Below are positions 55,076 to 62,883 of a stretch of DNA of 64,000 bases, one piece after another. The position numbers were made by a program, and so were the translations under genes. Position 1 is the first letter of the stretch; each line of letters starts with the position of its first letter. This DNA is from VRUE01 sp963702035 (GTDB lineage Bacteria > Actinomycetota > Thermoleophilia > Solirubrobacterales > 70-9). Under the pieces are notes generated by a model. That model was given only the letters and a program-made list of their open reading frames with translations. It made no database searches and was not told the origin of the DNA. The DNA lies in the NCBI GenBank assembly GCA_963702035.1, contig OY969700.1, forward strand, positions 1,240,001 to 1,304,000, read 5' to 3'.

Positions 55076-56308
55076 TCAGTCGAGGCCGGCGGAACCCAGG
55101 TGCCCTGGCTCGGCCTCACGGTCGAGCCCGACGCGACGGGCCATCCATCTGGCGCCGATCGTGTCGGTCAGGCCGTGGGCGACTATCGAGGCGATGATCG
55201 TTATCGCGGCGACGTCGAAGATCAGTTCTCCCTCTCCGACCTGCGACTTGAGCACGAAGAGGGCGAAGAGCATCGAGGCGACGCCCTTCGGGCCGAACCA
55301 GGCCATGAAGGCCTTCTCGGCCCGCGGCAGGCCCGTGCGCACGAAGGAGAGCTGGACCGCGACCGGCCGGGCGACGAGCAGGGCGAAGACGACGAAGAGG
55401 ACCAGCGGCGGGATGCTGTGGTCGAAGCCCGTGGCGACGATCAGGGCGCCGAAGACGAAGAAGGTCAGCACCTGGAAGATCGTGCTGGCGTTCTCCGCGA
55501 ACTCGACGAACCCCTCCGGGACATCGCGCTCGGTCGCCGCCATCGCGATGCCGCAGACGAAGGCGGCGATCAACCCGTTGCCGATCGTCACTTCGGAGAG
55601 GCCGAAGGCGACGAGCGCGAAGCCGACCGAGTAGATCCCCTCGTAGCGCGCCGTCAAGCCCCCGCCGGGGAGATGTGGGTGGAGGCGGCCGCCGAGGGCG
55701 CCGAGGGCAAGCCCGATCGCGCCGCCGACGAGCGCCTCGCCGACCAGCTTCGCCGCTTCCCCGCCCGGGTCGCCGCCGGGCCCGGCGAGGACGAGGAAGA
55801 AGAGGACGAAGGGCAGCGCCAGGCCGTCGTTGAGGCCGGACTCGAGGTTGAGCGTGTGGCGCACGGCGCTCGGCACGAGCCGCGAGGTGACCACGGCCGA
55901 GGTGACGACGGGGTCGGTCGGCGAGAGCACCGCCGCCAGCAGAAAGGCCTCGGCCCAGCTCAGGTCCGGAAAGAGCGCCTTGGCCGCCAGCGCCAGTAGC
56001 GCCATCGTGATCGGCATCGCGATCGCCAGCGCGCGCGCCACCGGGCTCCAGTGGCGGCGCAGCAGCTCGCGCTCGACGAACATGCCGTCGGAGAAGAGGG
56101 TGAGGATCAGCGCCAGCTCGACCAGCTCGACGATCGACTGGTCGGTCGCATCGACGTTGACCACGCCGGCGGCGGCGAGCCCGATGCCGAGCGCCACGGA
56201 GAGCACCGAGGCCGAGAGCACCGTCCCCCGGATCAGCCCGGAGAGAGCGCCGACGAGCGCCAGCAGCCCACCGAAGAGCAAAACCGCTTCGCCGAAGCCG
56301 ATGTCCAT
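55076..56308 (-). CDS. Monovalent cation:proton antiporter (CPA1/NhaP type)
   Basis: 410 aa, 12 predicted TM segments. The transport motif is FLLAAVLSPTDPVVTSAVV, with TLNLESGLNDGLALPFVLFF (TM6 acidic ND pair) and GPKGVASMLFALF. It exchanges Na+ or K+ for H+ to control pH and salt. The long CPA1 C-terminal cytoplasmic domain is absent. It stands alone between VapBC and asd; no promoter is visible. Confidence 0.9.
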   Translation of the reverse strand: MDIGFGEAVLLFGGLLALVGALSGLIRGTVLSASVLSVALGIGLAAAGVVNVDATDQSIVELVELALILTLFSDGMFVERELLRRHWSPVARALAIAMPITMALLALAAKALFPDLSWAEAFLLAAVLSPTDPVVTSAVVTSRLVPSAVRHTLNLESGLNDGLALPFVLFFLVLAGPGGDPGGEAAKLVGEALVGGAIGLALGALGGRLHPHLPGGGLTARYEGIYSVGFALVAFGLSEVTIGNGLIAAFVCGIAMAATERDVPEGFVEFAENASTIFQVLTFFVFGALIVATGFDHSIPPLVLFVVFALLVARPVAVQLSFVRTGLPRAEKAFMAWFGPKGVASMLFALFVLKSQVGEGELIFDVAAITIIASIVAHGLTDTIGARWMARRVGLDREAEPGHLGSAGLD

Positions 56309-56341
56309 AGATGGCTTATATGGGTTGCGGCGGCGGGCCGC

Positions 56342-57367
56342 TCAGCCGAGCAGCTGACGCTCGACCAGCAACTCGGCGATCTGGACCGTGTTCGTGGCGG
56401 CGCCCTTGCGCAGGTTGTCGGAGACGATCCAGAGGTCGAGGGCGCGCTCGTTGCCGGGGTCGCGGCGGATGCGGCCGACGAAGACGTCGTCGCGGCCGGC
56501 CGCCTCGACCGCCATCGGGTAGCGCCCCGCGGCGGGCTCGTCGAGCACGGTCACGCCGGGCGCCGCGGCGAGCAGCTCGCGGGCGCGCGCCGGGTCGAGC
56601 GGCTCACGCGTCTCGACGTTGACCGCCTCGGAGTGACCGGTGACGACGGGGACGCGCACGCAGGTCGCGCTGACGCGGATCGCGGCGTCGCCGAGGATCT
56701 TGCGCGTCTCGTCGATCAGCTTGCGCTCCTCGTCGGTGTGGTCGTCGCCATCGGCGAAGCCGCCGGCCTGCGGCAGGGCATTGAAGGCGATCTGGTGCGG
56801 GTAGACGGAGGCGACGGGATCGCCGTCGTCGAGCACCGCGCGCGACTGCTCGCGCAGCTCGTCGATCGCCGCCTTGCCGGTCCCAGAGACCGCCTGGTAG
56901 GTGGAGATCACGAGCCGCTCGATCCCGGCGGCGTCGTGGAGCGGCTTCAGCGCCACGACCATCTGCATGGTCGAGCAGTTCGGGTTGGCGACGATCCCCT
57001 TGTGGGCCGCGAGGTCGTCAGGGTTGACCTCGGCGACGACAAGCGGCACGTCGTCGTGCATGCGCCAGTAGCTGGTGTTGTCGACGACCACGGCACCGGC
57101 CTCGACCAGCTTCGGCGTCCACTCGGCACTGACCGCACCGCCGGCCGAGGAGAGGACGACGTCGAGCCCCTGGATCGAATCCTCGCTGAGGGCACGGACC
57201 TCGAGCTCCTCCCCGCCCCACGCGATCGACTTGCCGGCCGACCGCTCGGAAGCAAAGACAGTCAGCTCAGCGACTGGGAACTCCCGGTTCGCAAGCAGGT
57301 CCAGGATCGTGGTTCCGACCAGCCCCGTCGCCCCAAGCACACCGACTCTGTATCCGCTTTCAGACAT
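56342..57367 (-). CDS. asd: Aspartate-semialdehyde dehydrogenase
   Basis: 341 aa NADP enzyme of the lysine/threonine/methionine/DAP pathway. N-terminal GVLGATGLVGTTILDLL, catalytic Cys131 in NPNCSTMQM, STYQAVSGTGKAAIDEL and the catalytic His within VPVVTGHSEAVNVET are present. It reduces beta-aspartyl phosphate made by the aspartokinase encoded just upstream. ATG 57367 is the start; a palindromic element separates it from lysC. Confidence 0.96.
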   Translation of the reverse strand: MSESGYRVGVLGATGLVGTTILDLLANREFPVAELTVFASERSAGKSIAWGGEELEVRALSEDSIQGLDVVLSSAGGAVSAEWTPKLVEAGAVVVDNTSYWRMHDDVPLVVAEVNPDDLAAHKGIVANPNCSTMQMVVALKPLHDAAGIERLVISTYQAVSGTGKAAIDELREQSRAVLDDGDPVASVYPHQIAFNALPQAGGFADGDDHTDEERKLIDETRKILGDAAIRVSATCVRVPVVTGHSEAVNVETREPLDPARARELLAAAPGVTVLDEPAAGRYPMAVEAAGRDDVFVGRIRRDPGNERALDLWIVSDNLRKGAATNTVQIAELLVERQLLG

Positions 57368-57394
57368 CAGTCCGAGTATGACGAAGCGCCCCAC

Positions 57395-57473
57395 CCGCGG
57401 GTGGCGTGGGAGGAGGGGGTGTTCGGACGGGTGAGTCCGCTAACACCCCCTCCTCTCACGACAGGACCCGCGG
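57395..57473. repeat. Palindromic element between lysC and asd (family D candidate)
   Basis: Nested stems: CCGCGGGT (57395-57402) with ACCCGCGG (57466-57473), and GAGGAGGGGGTGTT (57410-57423) with AACACCCCCTCCTC (57442-57455), with TCC/GGA at the tip. The borders GGGTGGCGT and CGACAGG resemble those of the 8349-8466 element. It begins 8 nt after the lysC stop (minus strand) and would lie within the lysC-asd transcript. Confidence 0.75.
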
Positions 57474-57481
57474 CCGAAGAG

Positions 57482-58777
57482 CTACCGAGAAACGGTCGGC
57501 CTGTGATCGCCCATCGGATCCTCAGGGTTGACCGCATCCGTCCCCAACTCGAAGGCCTGGTGCAGCGCCCGGACCGCATCGGGGACGCGGTCGGCCGAGA
57601 TGACGCATGAGATCTTGATCGGCGAGGTGGAGATCATCTCGATGTTGATCCCCTCGCCGCCGAGCACCTCGAAGACCTTGGCGGCGACGCCGGGGTGGGA
57701 GCGCATGCCGGCGCCGACGATCGAGACCTTGCCGATCCGCTCTTCGCTGCGCACGCCCTGGCTGACCTCGAGGGCGCCGACGGTGTCGGTCGCCGCGGTC
57801 AGGTCGGAGCGGTCAACGGTAAAGGAGAGGTCCGCGAGCGCGTTGTCGCCGGCCGGCTCGTTCTGGATGATCACGTCGACGTTGATGCCGGCCTCGGCCA
57901 GCGAGGTGAAGATGCGGCCGGCCACGCCCGGTTCGTCGCGGACGCCGGTCAGCGTCACCCGCGCCTCGCCGTCGGAGTGGGTCACTGCGGTTACGAAAGG
58001 TTGCTCCACGCTCTCCTGCTCACTTTCCTCTTCGCTGACCACGAGGGTACCGGGGCCGTCCTCGAAGCTGCTGCGGCAGTGGATGCGTACGCCGTTGTTG
58101 CGCGCGTACTCGACCGAGCGCAGCTGCAGCACCTTGGCGCCCGAGGCCGACATCTCGAGCATCTCCTCATATGAGGCGAACGGCAGCTTGCGAGCGTCGG
58201 GGACAATGCGCGGGTCGGCGCTGAAGACGCCCGCGACGTCGGTGTAGATCTCGCAGACGCTCGCGTCGAGGGCGGCGGCGAGAGCGACCGCGGTCGTGTC
58301 CGATCCACCCCTGCCCAGGGTGGTGACGTCGTGGCTGTCGGTGGAGACGCCCTGGAAGCCGGCGACGAGGACGATCCGATCCCCCTCCAGAGTCTCGCGA
58401 ATGCGCTCGGCGCGCACGTCGATGATCTTCGCCCGGGTATGGGAGGAGTCGGTGACGATGCCCGCCTGGGATCCCGTCAGCGAGATCGCCTCGTGGCCCA
58501 TGTCGTGGATCGCCATCGCGCAGAGCGCGCAGGAGATGCGCTCGCCGGTGGAGAGCAGCATGTCCATCTCGCGCGCCACCGGCCGCGCGGAGATCTCAAG
58601 CGCCTGCGCGACGAGCTCGTCGGTCGTCTTGCCCCGTGCCGAAAGCACCGCTACGACCCGATTGCCGGCCTCGCGTGCGGCGACGATCCGCCGCGCCGCG
58701 CGCTTGATCTGCTCGGCGCCGGCGACGGAGGTGCCGCCGAACTTCATCACCACTATGTCGGAGCCAGAGCCGTTCAT
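57482..58777 (-). CDS. lysC: Aspartate kinase
   Basis: 431 aa. Kinase motif VVMKFGGTSVAGAEQIKRAA, VLSARGKTTDELVAQ, TLGRGGSDTTAVALAAAL and two C-terminal ACT domains (VTLTGVRDEPGVAGRIFTSL, in part, and VSIVGAGMRSHPGVAAKVFE), the single-chain layout of actinobacterial aspartokinase subject to lysine/threonine feedback. It phosphorylates aspartate. Upstream of asd on the same strand. The 207-nt region before the next gene holds only an apparent coding relic (VASRPEVVAALIAELG ending at 58888). Confidence 0.96.
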   Translation of the reverse strand: MNGSGSDIVVMKFGGTSVAGAEQIKRAARRIVAAREAGNRVVAVLSARGKTTDELVAQALEISARPVAREMDMLLSTGERISCALCAMAIHDMGHEAISLTGSQAGIVTDSSHTRAKIIDVRAERIRETLEGDRIVLVAGFQGVSTDSHDVTTLGRGGSDTTAVALAAALDASVCEIYTDVAGVFSADPRIVPDARKLPFASYEEMLEMSASGAKVLQLRSVEYARNNGVRIHCRSSFEDGPGTLVVSEEESEQESVEQPFVTAVTHSDGEARVTLTGVRDEPGVAGRIFTSLAEAGINVDVIIQNEPAGDNALADLSFTVDRSDLTAATDTVGALEVSQGVRSEERIGKVSIVGAGMRSHPGVAAKVFEVLGGEGINIEMISTSPIKISCVISADRVPDAVRALHQAFELGTDAVNPEDPMGDHRPTVSR

Positions 58778-58984
58778 CGAACAGCCGAGGATAGTCGCGC
58801 TAAAGCCCGAGCGCCTGGAAACCGATGCGTTTTCATCGTCGCCAGCCGACCCGAGGTCGTCGCGGCGCTGATCGCCGAGCTGGGCTGAGTGAGCCGAGCT
58901 GCCGCTCGGTTGTTATCCAAATCTTCTCAACTTCGAAACAGAGAATTCACCGTTTCGGGATGGTGCTCGGCGAGAGTCCCTCGC

Positions 58985-59333
58985 ATGCTGGTAGAACCGC
59001 CGGCGCCGGAATCGCCTGAGACGGCGTTCCGGATCGCAAATCTCGAGGTGAGGCCCGCCGAGCTGCAGGTCCTGGTCGACGATCGCCGCGCCGGGTTCAC
59101 GGTGCGTGAGTTCGAGCTCTTCTTTCTGCTCTCACAGCGAATCGACAGCGTCGTCCAGCGCCCCGAGATCTACACCGCGATGTGGGGAGGCGAGATGCCG
59201 CGCCGCAACCGCTCCGTTCAACGTGCTGGTGCGCAAGGTTCGAGCCAAGCTGGAAGTGACGGCGCCCGACTGGCGCTATGTCCACACCCACTTCGGCATC
59301 GGCTACCGCTTCATGCCGGAACGGATTCGCTGA
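58985..59333 (+). pseudogene. Winged-helix (OmpR/PhoB-type) DNA-binding gene with a single-base frameshift
   Basis: The frame from ATG 58985 reads FRIANLEVRPAELQVLVDDR and FTVREFELFFLLSQR, then EIYTAMWGGEMPRRNRS. The rest of the domain (NVLVRKVRAKLE, then YVHTHFGIGYRFMPE) continues in another frame to 59333. Removing one C near 59219, in the run TCCGTTCAACGTG, joins both halves into an ordinary OmpR-type effector domain without a receiver. It is a damaged gene or a base-calling error. Confidence 0.75.
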
Positions 59334-59353
59334 GGCGGACGCCGCCGGCATAC

Positions 59354-59388
59354 GTGAGCCAGCTCACGCCTATCCCTTCTAATAGAAG
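59354..59388. promoter_or_regulatory. Bipartite operator module, copy b
   Basis: Plus strand: GTGAGCCAGCTCAC (59354-59367), CGCCTATC, then CTTCT-AAT-AGAAG (59376-59388). Same parts and spacing as copies a and c. It lies just downstream of the frameshifted winged-helix gene, with no gene starting from it, so it may be a relic of a lost neighbour. Confidence 0.6.
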
Positions 59389-59483
59389 CCGACGACCCGC
59401 AAAGCGCATAACAGAGCGGAATACCGCGATTTTGGGCAGAACGTTGCACCGACACCCCCACAGTGGGTTGAACTGGACTCCCG

Positions 59484-60320
59484 CTAGTCGCTCACGGACG
59501 GGGAGGCGTCGAAATGACTGGCTTCCCAAAGAAGGTCAAACCTGGCTTGGAGTTGGGCGACGCGGGCGCAGAGGTTGGAGAGATGCTCGAATTTGAAGCG
59601 CTCCCGTCCTGCGCTGAAAGCTACCTCTGCGGGAGGGTGGCGATCCACCTCCACTTTCTGGGCTGTCGGATCGGATCGGTCGAAGCGGAGATAGGCGATC
59701 TCTGCGCCTTGGTGTATTTGCCCGTCGTAGCGGTTCAGGAGAGACTCCATCGAGAGGGGGCTGTCGTCGTCGGGCGAAAGAACAGCGCTGACAAAGGCGG
59801 TCTTACCAACGTCCGCGAGAGTCAGGGCCACATGTACAACACGGTGCTTGTCTCTGTTCCAGAGCCGATGAAGGCGAGCCAGCCAGTGATCGCGCGGTCC
59901 ATCGACTCGCTGGTACGGCTGGAACTCGCGGAGGAATGCCTGTGCAGGCTCGCTGATGAGGCCAAGGAGCGGGAGGCGCTCAAAGTCCTCGCGGGTGTTG
60001 CTGACGGGGAATGCGATATCCCTCGCGCGCTTCGCGCACGCCTCCTCCGAATTTTGGATGCGTGCGAGTTGCCAAGCGATGTGATCGAGGGCGGAGCGAA
60101 GATTGTGGACAAGCTCCCCGACCCGAATTCCCATCTGGGGATCGGGTTCCTGGATGGAGGTTAGGCGCGCGACGTGGCAGCCAGCTTCGGGCTCAAACTT
60201 GACGGAAACACGATGCGGGTCCGATTCAACAAAGCTGTCGATTTCGCCTTTGAGGGTCTCAAGACTTTTGATAGCCCCATCCACCTTGAGACGGGGGCCT
60301 TCGGGGGGCGCTGGCTGCAT
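59484..60320 (-). CDS. HEPN-like hypothetical protein
   Basis: About 278 aa using ATG 60320. The stretch VGELVHNLRSALDHIAWQLA contains an R-x4-H-like element typical of HEPN domains, and LWNRDKHRVVHVALTLA supplies a second basic/His cluster. HEPN proteins are often RNases in defence or toxin systems, but no partner is evident and function is unknown. Frames upstream of 60320 run into a long palindromic promoter shared with the transposase. Codon use is less GC-biased than in the core genes. Confidence 0.6.
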   Translation of the reverse strand: MQPAPPEGPRLKVDGAIKSLETLKGEIDSFVESDPHRVSVKFEPEAGCHVARLTSIQEPDPQMGIRVGELVHNLRSALDHIAWQLARIQNSEEACAKRARDIAFPVSNTREDFERLPLLGLISEPAQAFLREFQPYQRVDGPRDHWLARLHRLWNRDKHRVVHVALTLADVGKTAFVSAVLSPDDDSPLSMESLLNRYDGQIHQGAEIAYLRFDRSDPTAQKVEVDRHPPAEVAFSAGRERFKFEHLSNLCARVAQLQARFDLLWEASHFDASPSVSD

Positions 60321-60338
60321 CGGCACAGAGTAGCCAAA

Positions 60339-60382
60339 TGTAAAGTTGCTTGACAGCATCCGGTCTGTCAAGTATCTTTACA
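60339..60382. promoter_or_regulatory. Long palindromic bidirectional promoter between HEPN-like gene and transposase
   Basis: TGTAAAG-TTG-CTTGACAG (60339-60356), spacer CATCCGGT, CTGTCAAG-TAT-CTTTACA (60365-60382): 15 of 18 bases pair in each arm. On the plus strand it contains TTGACA (60350) and TATCTT (60373) spaced 17 bp, a near-consensus sigma-70-type promoter. The minus strand also has TTGACA. The transposase start must therefore lie after about 60385. Confidence 0.65.
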
Positions 60383-61320
60383 CCCTGCCACCGGCCAACC
60401 GCCCCGAACCCCGGCGAGCGAAATCCTCAACCTCTGAATACACGCTGACCGAGTTCCAGCGGGAGTTCCCCGACGATGCGGCCTGCCTTGAGCATCTGTG
60501 GCGGACCCGGCACTCTGCGGACGGGGAGCACGCCCACTGCCCAGGTGCGGCTCTGAGCGCGTCTCAGGTGCCACGCGACCAAGCAGGGGCGGCAATCATG
60601 GACCTGCACCGGCTGCGGGCACCACGTCCACCCCACGGCCGGCACGATCTTCCACAAGTCATCAACTTCGCTGCATCTGTGGTTCTACGCCATGCACCTG
60701 ATGACGAGCACGCGATGCACATATCCGCCAAACAACTTGAGCGCGAGCTGGGCGTCCATTACAAGACCGCCTGGCGCATGTTCAACAAGATCCTGATGAA
60801 AGACGACGACAAACCGCTGAAAGGCGATGTGGAGGTCGATGAGACTTCTTGGGGTGGACGGCCCCGCCGCAAGCTAAAGACGGGCAGAGAGCAGGCTCAG
60901 TGGCGAGAGGCTAAGACGACCGTACTGGGGATGGTCGAGCGCGGCGGGCGGGTCAAGCTACGCGTGATCGCCTCGCGCCGAGGCGAGCCGCTGAGTGGAG
61001 CCGTGCGGGCCAACGTCAATCCGGAGGCGATCATCTTCACGGACGACTGGATGACCTACAAGCCGCTCTCCCGCGAGTACGCCGGCCACAGCGTGATCAA
61101 CCACTCGGCGGGCGTCTACGTCCGAGGCAACATCCACACGAACACGATCGAGGGCTTCTTCGGCAACCTCAAAACGGGGATGCGGGGCACCTACAAGCAG
61201 GTGTCCGGGAAATGGCTCCAGTCCTATCTGGACGAGTACGCCTGGCGCTACAACCAGCGCCGCGAGGCTCGCGGCATGTTCTTCGCGATGGTCGATATCG
61301 CTGAGAGGGCCGGACGATGA
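60346..61320 (+). CDS. IS1595-family (ISXO2-like) transposase with scrambled zinc-ribbon region
   Basis: The C-terminal part is intact: ISAKQLERELGVHYKTAWRM, then the DDE residues D165 (VEVDETSWGG), D233 (FTDDWMTY) and E269 (NTIEGFFGNLK). The N-terminal EYTLTEFQREFPDDAACLEH ends at HCP. From residue 67 to 125 the frame is nonsense, while the expected zinc-ribbon sequence (CGSERVS, then CHATKQGRQSWTCTGCGHHV and TAGTIFHKSSTSLHLWFYAM) is present in the two other frames. Three single-base deletions cancel in length, so the frame reopens. It is probably inactive, or the assembly has errors. No ATG occurs near the N-terminus. Confidence 0.8.
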   Translation: MLDSIRSVKYLYTLPPANRPEPRRAKSSTSEYTLTEFQREFPDDAACLEHLWRTRHSADGEHAHCPGAALSASQVPRDQAGAAIMDLHRLRAPRPPHGRHDLPQVINFAASVVLRHAPDDEHAMHISAKQLERELGVHYKTAWRMFNKILMKDDDKPLKGDVEVDETSWGGRPRRKLKTGREQAQWREAKTTVLGMVERGGRVKLRVIASRRGEPLSGAVRANVNPEAIIFTDDWMTYKPLSREYAGHSVINHSAGVYVRGNIHTNTIEGFFGNLKTGMRGTYKQVSGKWLQSYLDEYAWRYNQRREARGMFFAMVDIAERAGR

Positions 61321-61520
61321 GCGAAGCCAGCATCCTGCGCAGCATCCGGGGCGCTGCCAAGCGCCGGGAGAGGGCCGACGCGGCGAAGCGACAGGCAACC
61401 GAGGATCTACGCGGCTTCTGTCAGCAGGCGCAGAAGGCGGGAGTGCCGGTCACTCAGATCGCTTCTGAGGCCGATCTTTCTCGGCAGGGCGTTTACGACC
61501 TGCTGGCGGAGCGACCTTAG
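61317..61520 (+). CDS. Small helix-turn-helix-like protein coupled to the transposase
   Basis: 67 aa. Its ATG overlaps the transposase stop (ATGA), so it is a passenger gene. The C-terminal VPVTQIASEADLSRQGVYDL looks like an HTH; the N-terminus is basic and helical. It may regulate the element. Function not established. Confidence 0.6.
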   Translation: MSEASILRSIRGAAKRRERADAAKRQATEDLRGFCQQAQKAGVPVTQIASEADLSRQGVYDLLAERP

Positions 61521-61611
61521 ACAGGGCGGCGTCGAAGTCGCCTTTGGAGGGGACCGGGATCTCTAGTCCCCTTTCAGTGCTCTGCTTGGTCTTCGCTGGG
61601 TGCTTAGGCAT
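61450..61611 (-). CDS. Short basic protein (53 aa), doubtful
   Basis: ATG 61611 reads MPKHPAKTKQSTERGLEIPV and PSKGDFDAALSKVAPP, then a basic tail. It resembles short conserved hypotheticals with an 'IPVP' motif. It follows another small gene by 19 nt but overlaps the 3' end of the HTH gene on the other strand by 71 nt, and lacks a clear ribosome-binding site. Confidence 0.35.
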   Translation of the reverse strand: MPKHPAKTKQSTERGLEIPVPSKGDFDAALSKVAPPAGRKRPAEKDRPQKRSE

Positions 61612-61630
61612 GCAAGTCGCTGAACAGCCG

Positions 61631-61792
61631 CTAACTGCCTTGGCGAAGCTGCTTAAACGCGCGATCAATGACGAGCGTTGACCGCTCTGCGGCCCGATTT
61701 AGCCTTTGCCCGCGATTGTTGGCTTGTTTGACTGCCGCCTGATTCCGCTTAAGCGTCTGCTCAACGCGCTTGTCTATCTGCTCTTGCGTCAT
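61631..61792 (-). CDS. Short helical protein (53 aa)
   Basis: ATG 61792 preceded by a strong GGAGAGGAG at 5-6 nt. It reads MTQEQIDKRVEQTLKRNQAA and ends IDRAFKQLRQGS. Basic and helical, with no known family. It is the upstream member of a possible two-gene unit with 61450-61611. Confidence 0.5.
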   Translation of the reverse strand: MTQEQIDKRVEQTLKRNQAAVKQANNRGQRLNRAAERSTLVIDRAFKQLRQGS

Positions 61793-61847
61793 ATGTGCTC
61801 CTCTCCAAGGATAGACCTATTGGAAAGAGACCTCGAAAGATCAGGGC

Positions 61848-62321
61848 CTAACCATCGTCGAGCATGTTGTGAAGTTGCTCGATCAACTCGTCTGACTCCT
61901 CCAGACGCTCCGTTAGCTCTGCGACTTCCTCCTGGCCCGCCAGCGCGGCTTGACGCCAAAAGTCCACCTGGCCTTCAATCTCGCTTACGGCGGTCTCCGA
62001 AATCTCGAAAGGCCCCGCCCGCCGCAACCACTCTCCATTCTTCATACGAATGCCGGTCGAAATGACGATGAAGACGCCGCCAAACGCAAGGACAGCAGCG
62101 GCCGAGACGAGCAGGAGTCGAGCCGCCCAGACAACGGCTCGGTTGTCGAAAATGTTGTCGATGAAATTGGGATTTGCGGTTGACGGCAGGTCAGCTGGAT
62201 AGAGGCCCTTGACGAGCAATACAAGCCCTACAGCGCAGGCGACGATGATCAGCAGGGCAAACAGGGTGCTAACTGGCCCACTGCTGTTCTGCTCAACGGT
62301 TGACTGCTCAGACTCACTCAT
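61848..62321 (-). CDS. Two-TM membrane protein with C-terminal coiled coil
   Basis: 157 aa starting ATG 62321 (MSESEQSTVEQ). Two hydrophobic segments (STLFALLIIVACAVGLVLLV and LLLVSAAAVLAFGGVFIVIS) and a helical C-terminus with heptads (EEVAELTERLEESDELIEQL). No family recognised. It lies in the AT-richer island with the other small genes. Confidence 0.6.
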   Translation of the reverse strand: MSESEQSTVEQNSSGPVSTLFALLIIVACAVGLVLLVKGLYPADLPSTANPNFIDNIFDNRAVVWAARLLLVSAAAVLAFGGVFIVISTGIRMKNGEWLRRAGPFEISETAVSEIEGQVDFWRQAALAGQEEVAELTERLEESDELIEQLHNMLDDG

Positions 62322-62411
62322 CTGTCCGACCCTACTTTTGCCCGCAGACGTCGGAAAGGATTCCTCCCGAGACTTGCGTCTGCTCTTCAACGAGATCATG
62401 GTTCAGTACGC

Positions 62412-62705
62412 CTACACGCCGCTCTCGATGAGGGCGAGGAACCGCACGGCGGCGACGGTCGGCTTGACCAGCCCGCCGTCGATCTGGGCCAACCCGACGC
62501 CGACCAGATCCCTCACCGCTCTCTCGACGGCATCAGGGCGCTTGAAGCGCCTCCGGTCTTCGTAGAGCGCCCGGGCCAGCTGCGGGATCGTCAGATGCTT
62601 GGGATGGAGCGTCAGGACGAACGTGAGCGCGACGGCTTGGTCGCGGATGTCCTGGGCGTGGTTCTGCAGGGGCTGAGAATGCCCGCCATTAGCCTCGTGG
62701 TGCAT
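62412..62705 (-). CDS. Small winged-helix-like hypothetical protein
   Basis: 97 aa; VALTFVLTLHPKHLTIPQLA, then RFKRPDAVERAVRDLVGVGL and VKPTVAAVRFLALIE give the helix-helix-wing pattern of small regulators. ATG 62705. Position next to the padR-MMPL operon, divergent from it, would suit an accessory regulator; the 178-nt gap contains the bipartite operator. Confidence 0.55.
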   Translation of the reverse strand: MHHEANGGHSQPLQNHAQDIRDQAVALTFVLTLHPKHLTIPQLARALYEDRRRFKRPDAVERAVRDLVGVGLAQIDGGLVKPTVAAVRFLALIESGV

Positions 62706-62811
62706 CGGAAGGTGACCGCCTTTCGGTGCCTGGCCCCCGGCTGTTTCGGCAGTGCGGGGCTGTTTTGCTTTCTATGTCCAGAAAGGTAGGTCCGTGCCCC
62801 GGCGGATTCCG

Positions 62812-62847
62812 CTTCTACAGAGAAGGGATAAGCGTGAGCCAGCTCAC
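62812..62847 (+). promoter_or_regulatory. Bipartite operator/promoter module, copy c
   Basis: CTTCT-ACAG-AGAAG (62812-62825), GGATAAGC, GTGAGCCAGCTCAC (62834-62847), 36 nt before the padR ATG. Its order matches copy a on the way to the second MMPL gene, so both MMPL units share the same upstream element. Confidence 0.65.
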
Positions 62848-62853
62848 ACTTCC

Positions 62854-62875
62854 AGATATATCTGAGCGATATATC
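62854..62875. promoter_or_regulatory. PadR-type operator ahead of padR
   Basis: AGATATATCT (62854-62863, perfect palindrome) and a second GATATATC (62868-62875), 13 bp apart, ending 8 nt before the ATG. AT-rich ATAT repeats of this kind are typical PadR autoregulatory sites. Confidence 0.55.
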
Positions 62876-62883
62876 TAGACGCA

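Noticed and set aside
58778..58888. Small gene ending at 58888 (VASRPEVVAALIAELG)
   Set aside because: No start codon or ribosome-binding site gives a plausible protein; it may be a relic of a lost gene, but the evidence is too thin for a feature.
61706..62065. Plus-strand open frame across the small-gene island
   Set aside because: It has no family features and lies opposite ORFs with better ribosome-binding sites and hydrophobic or coiled-coil patterns.
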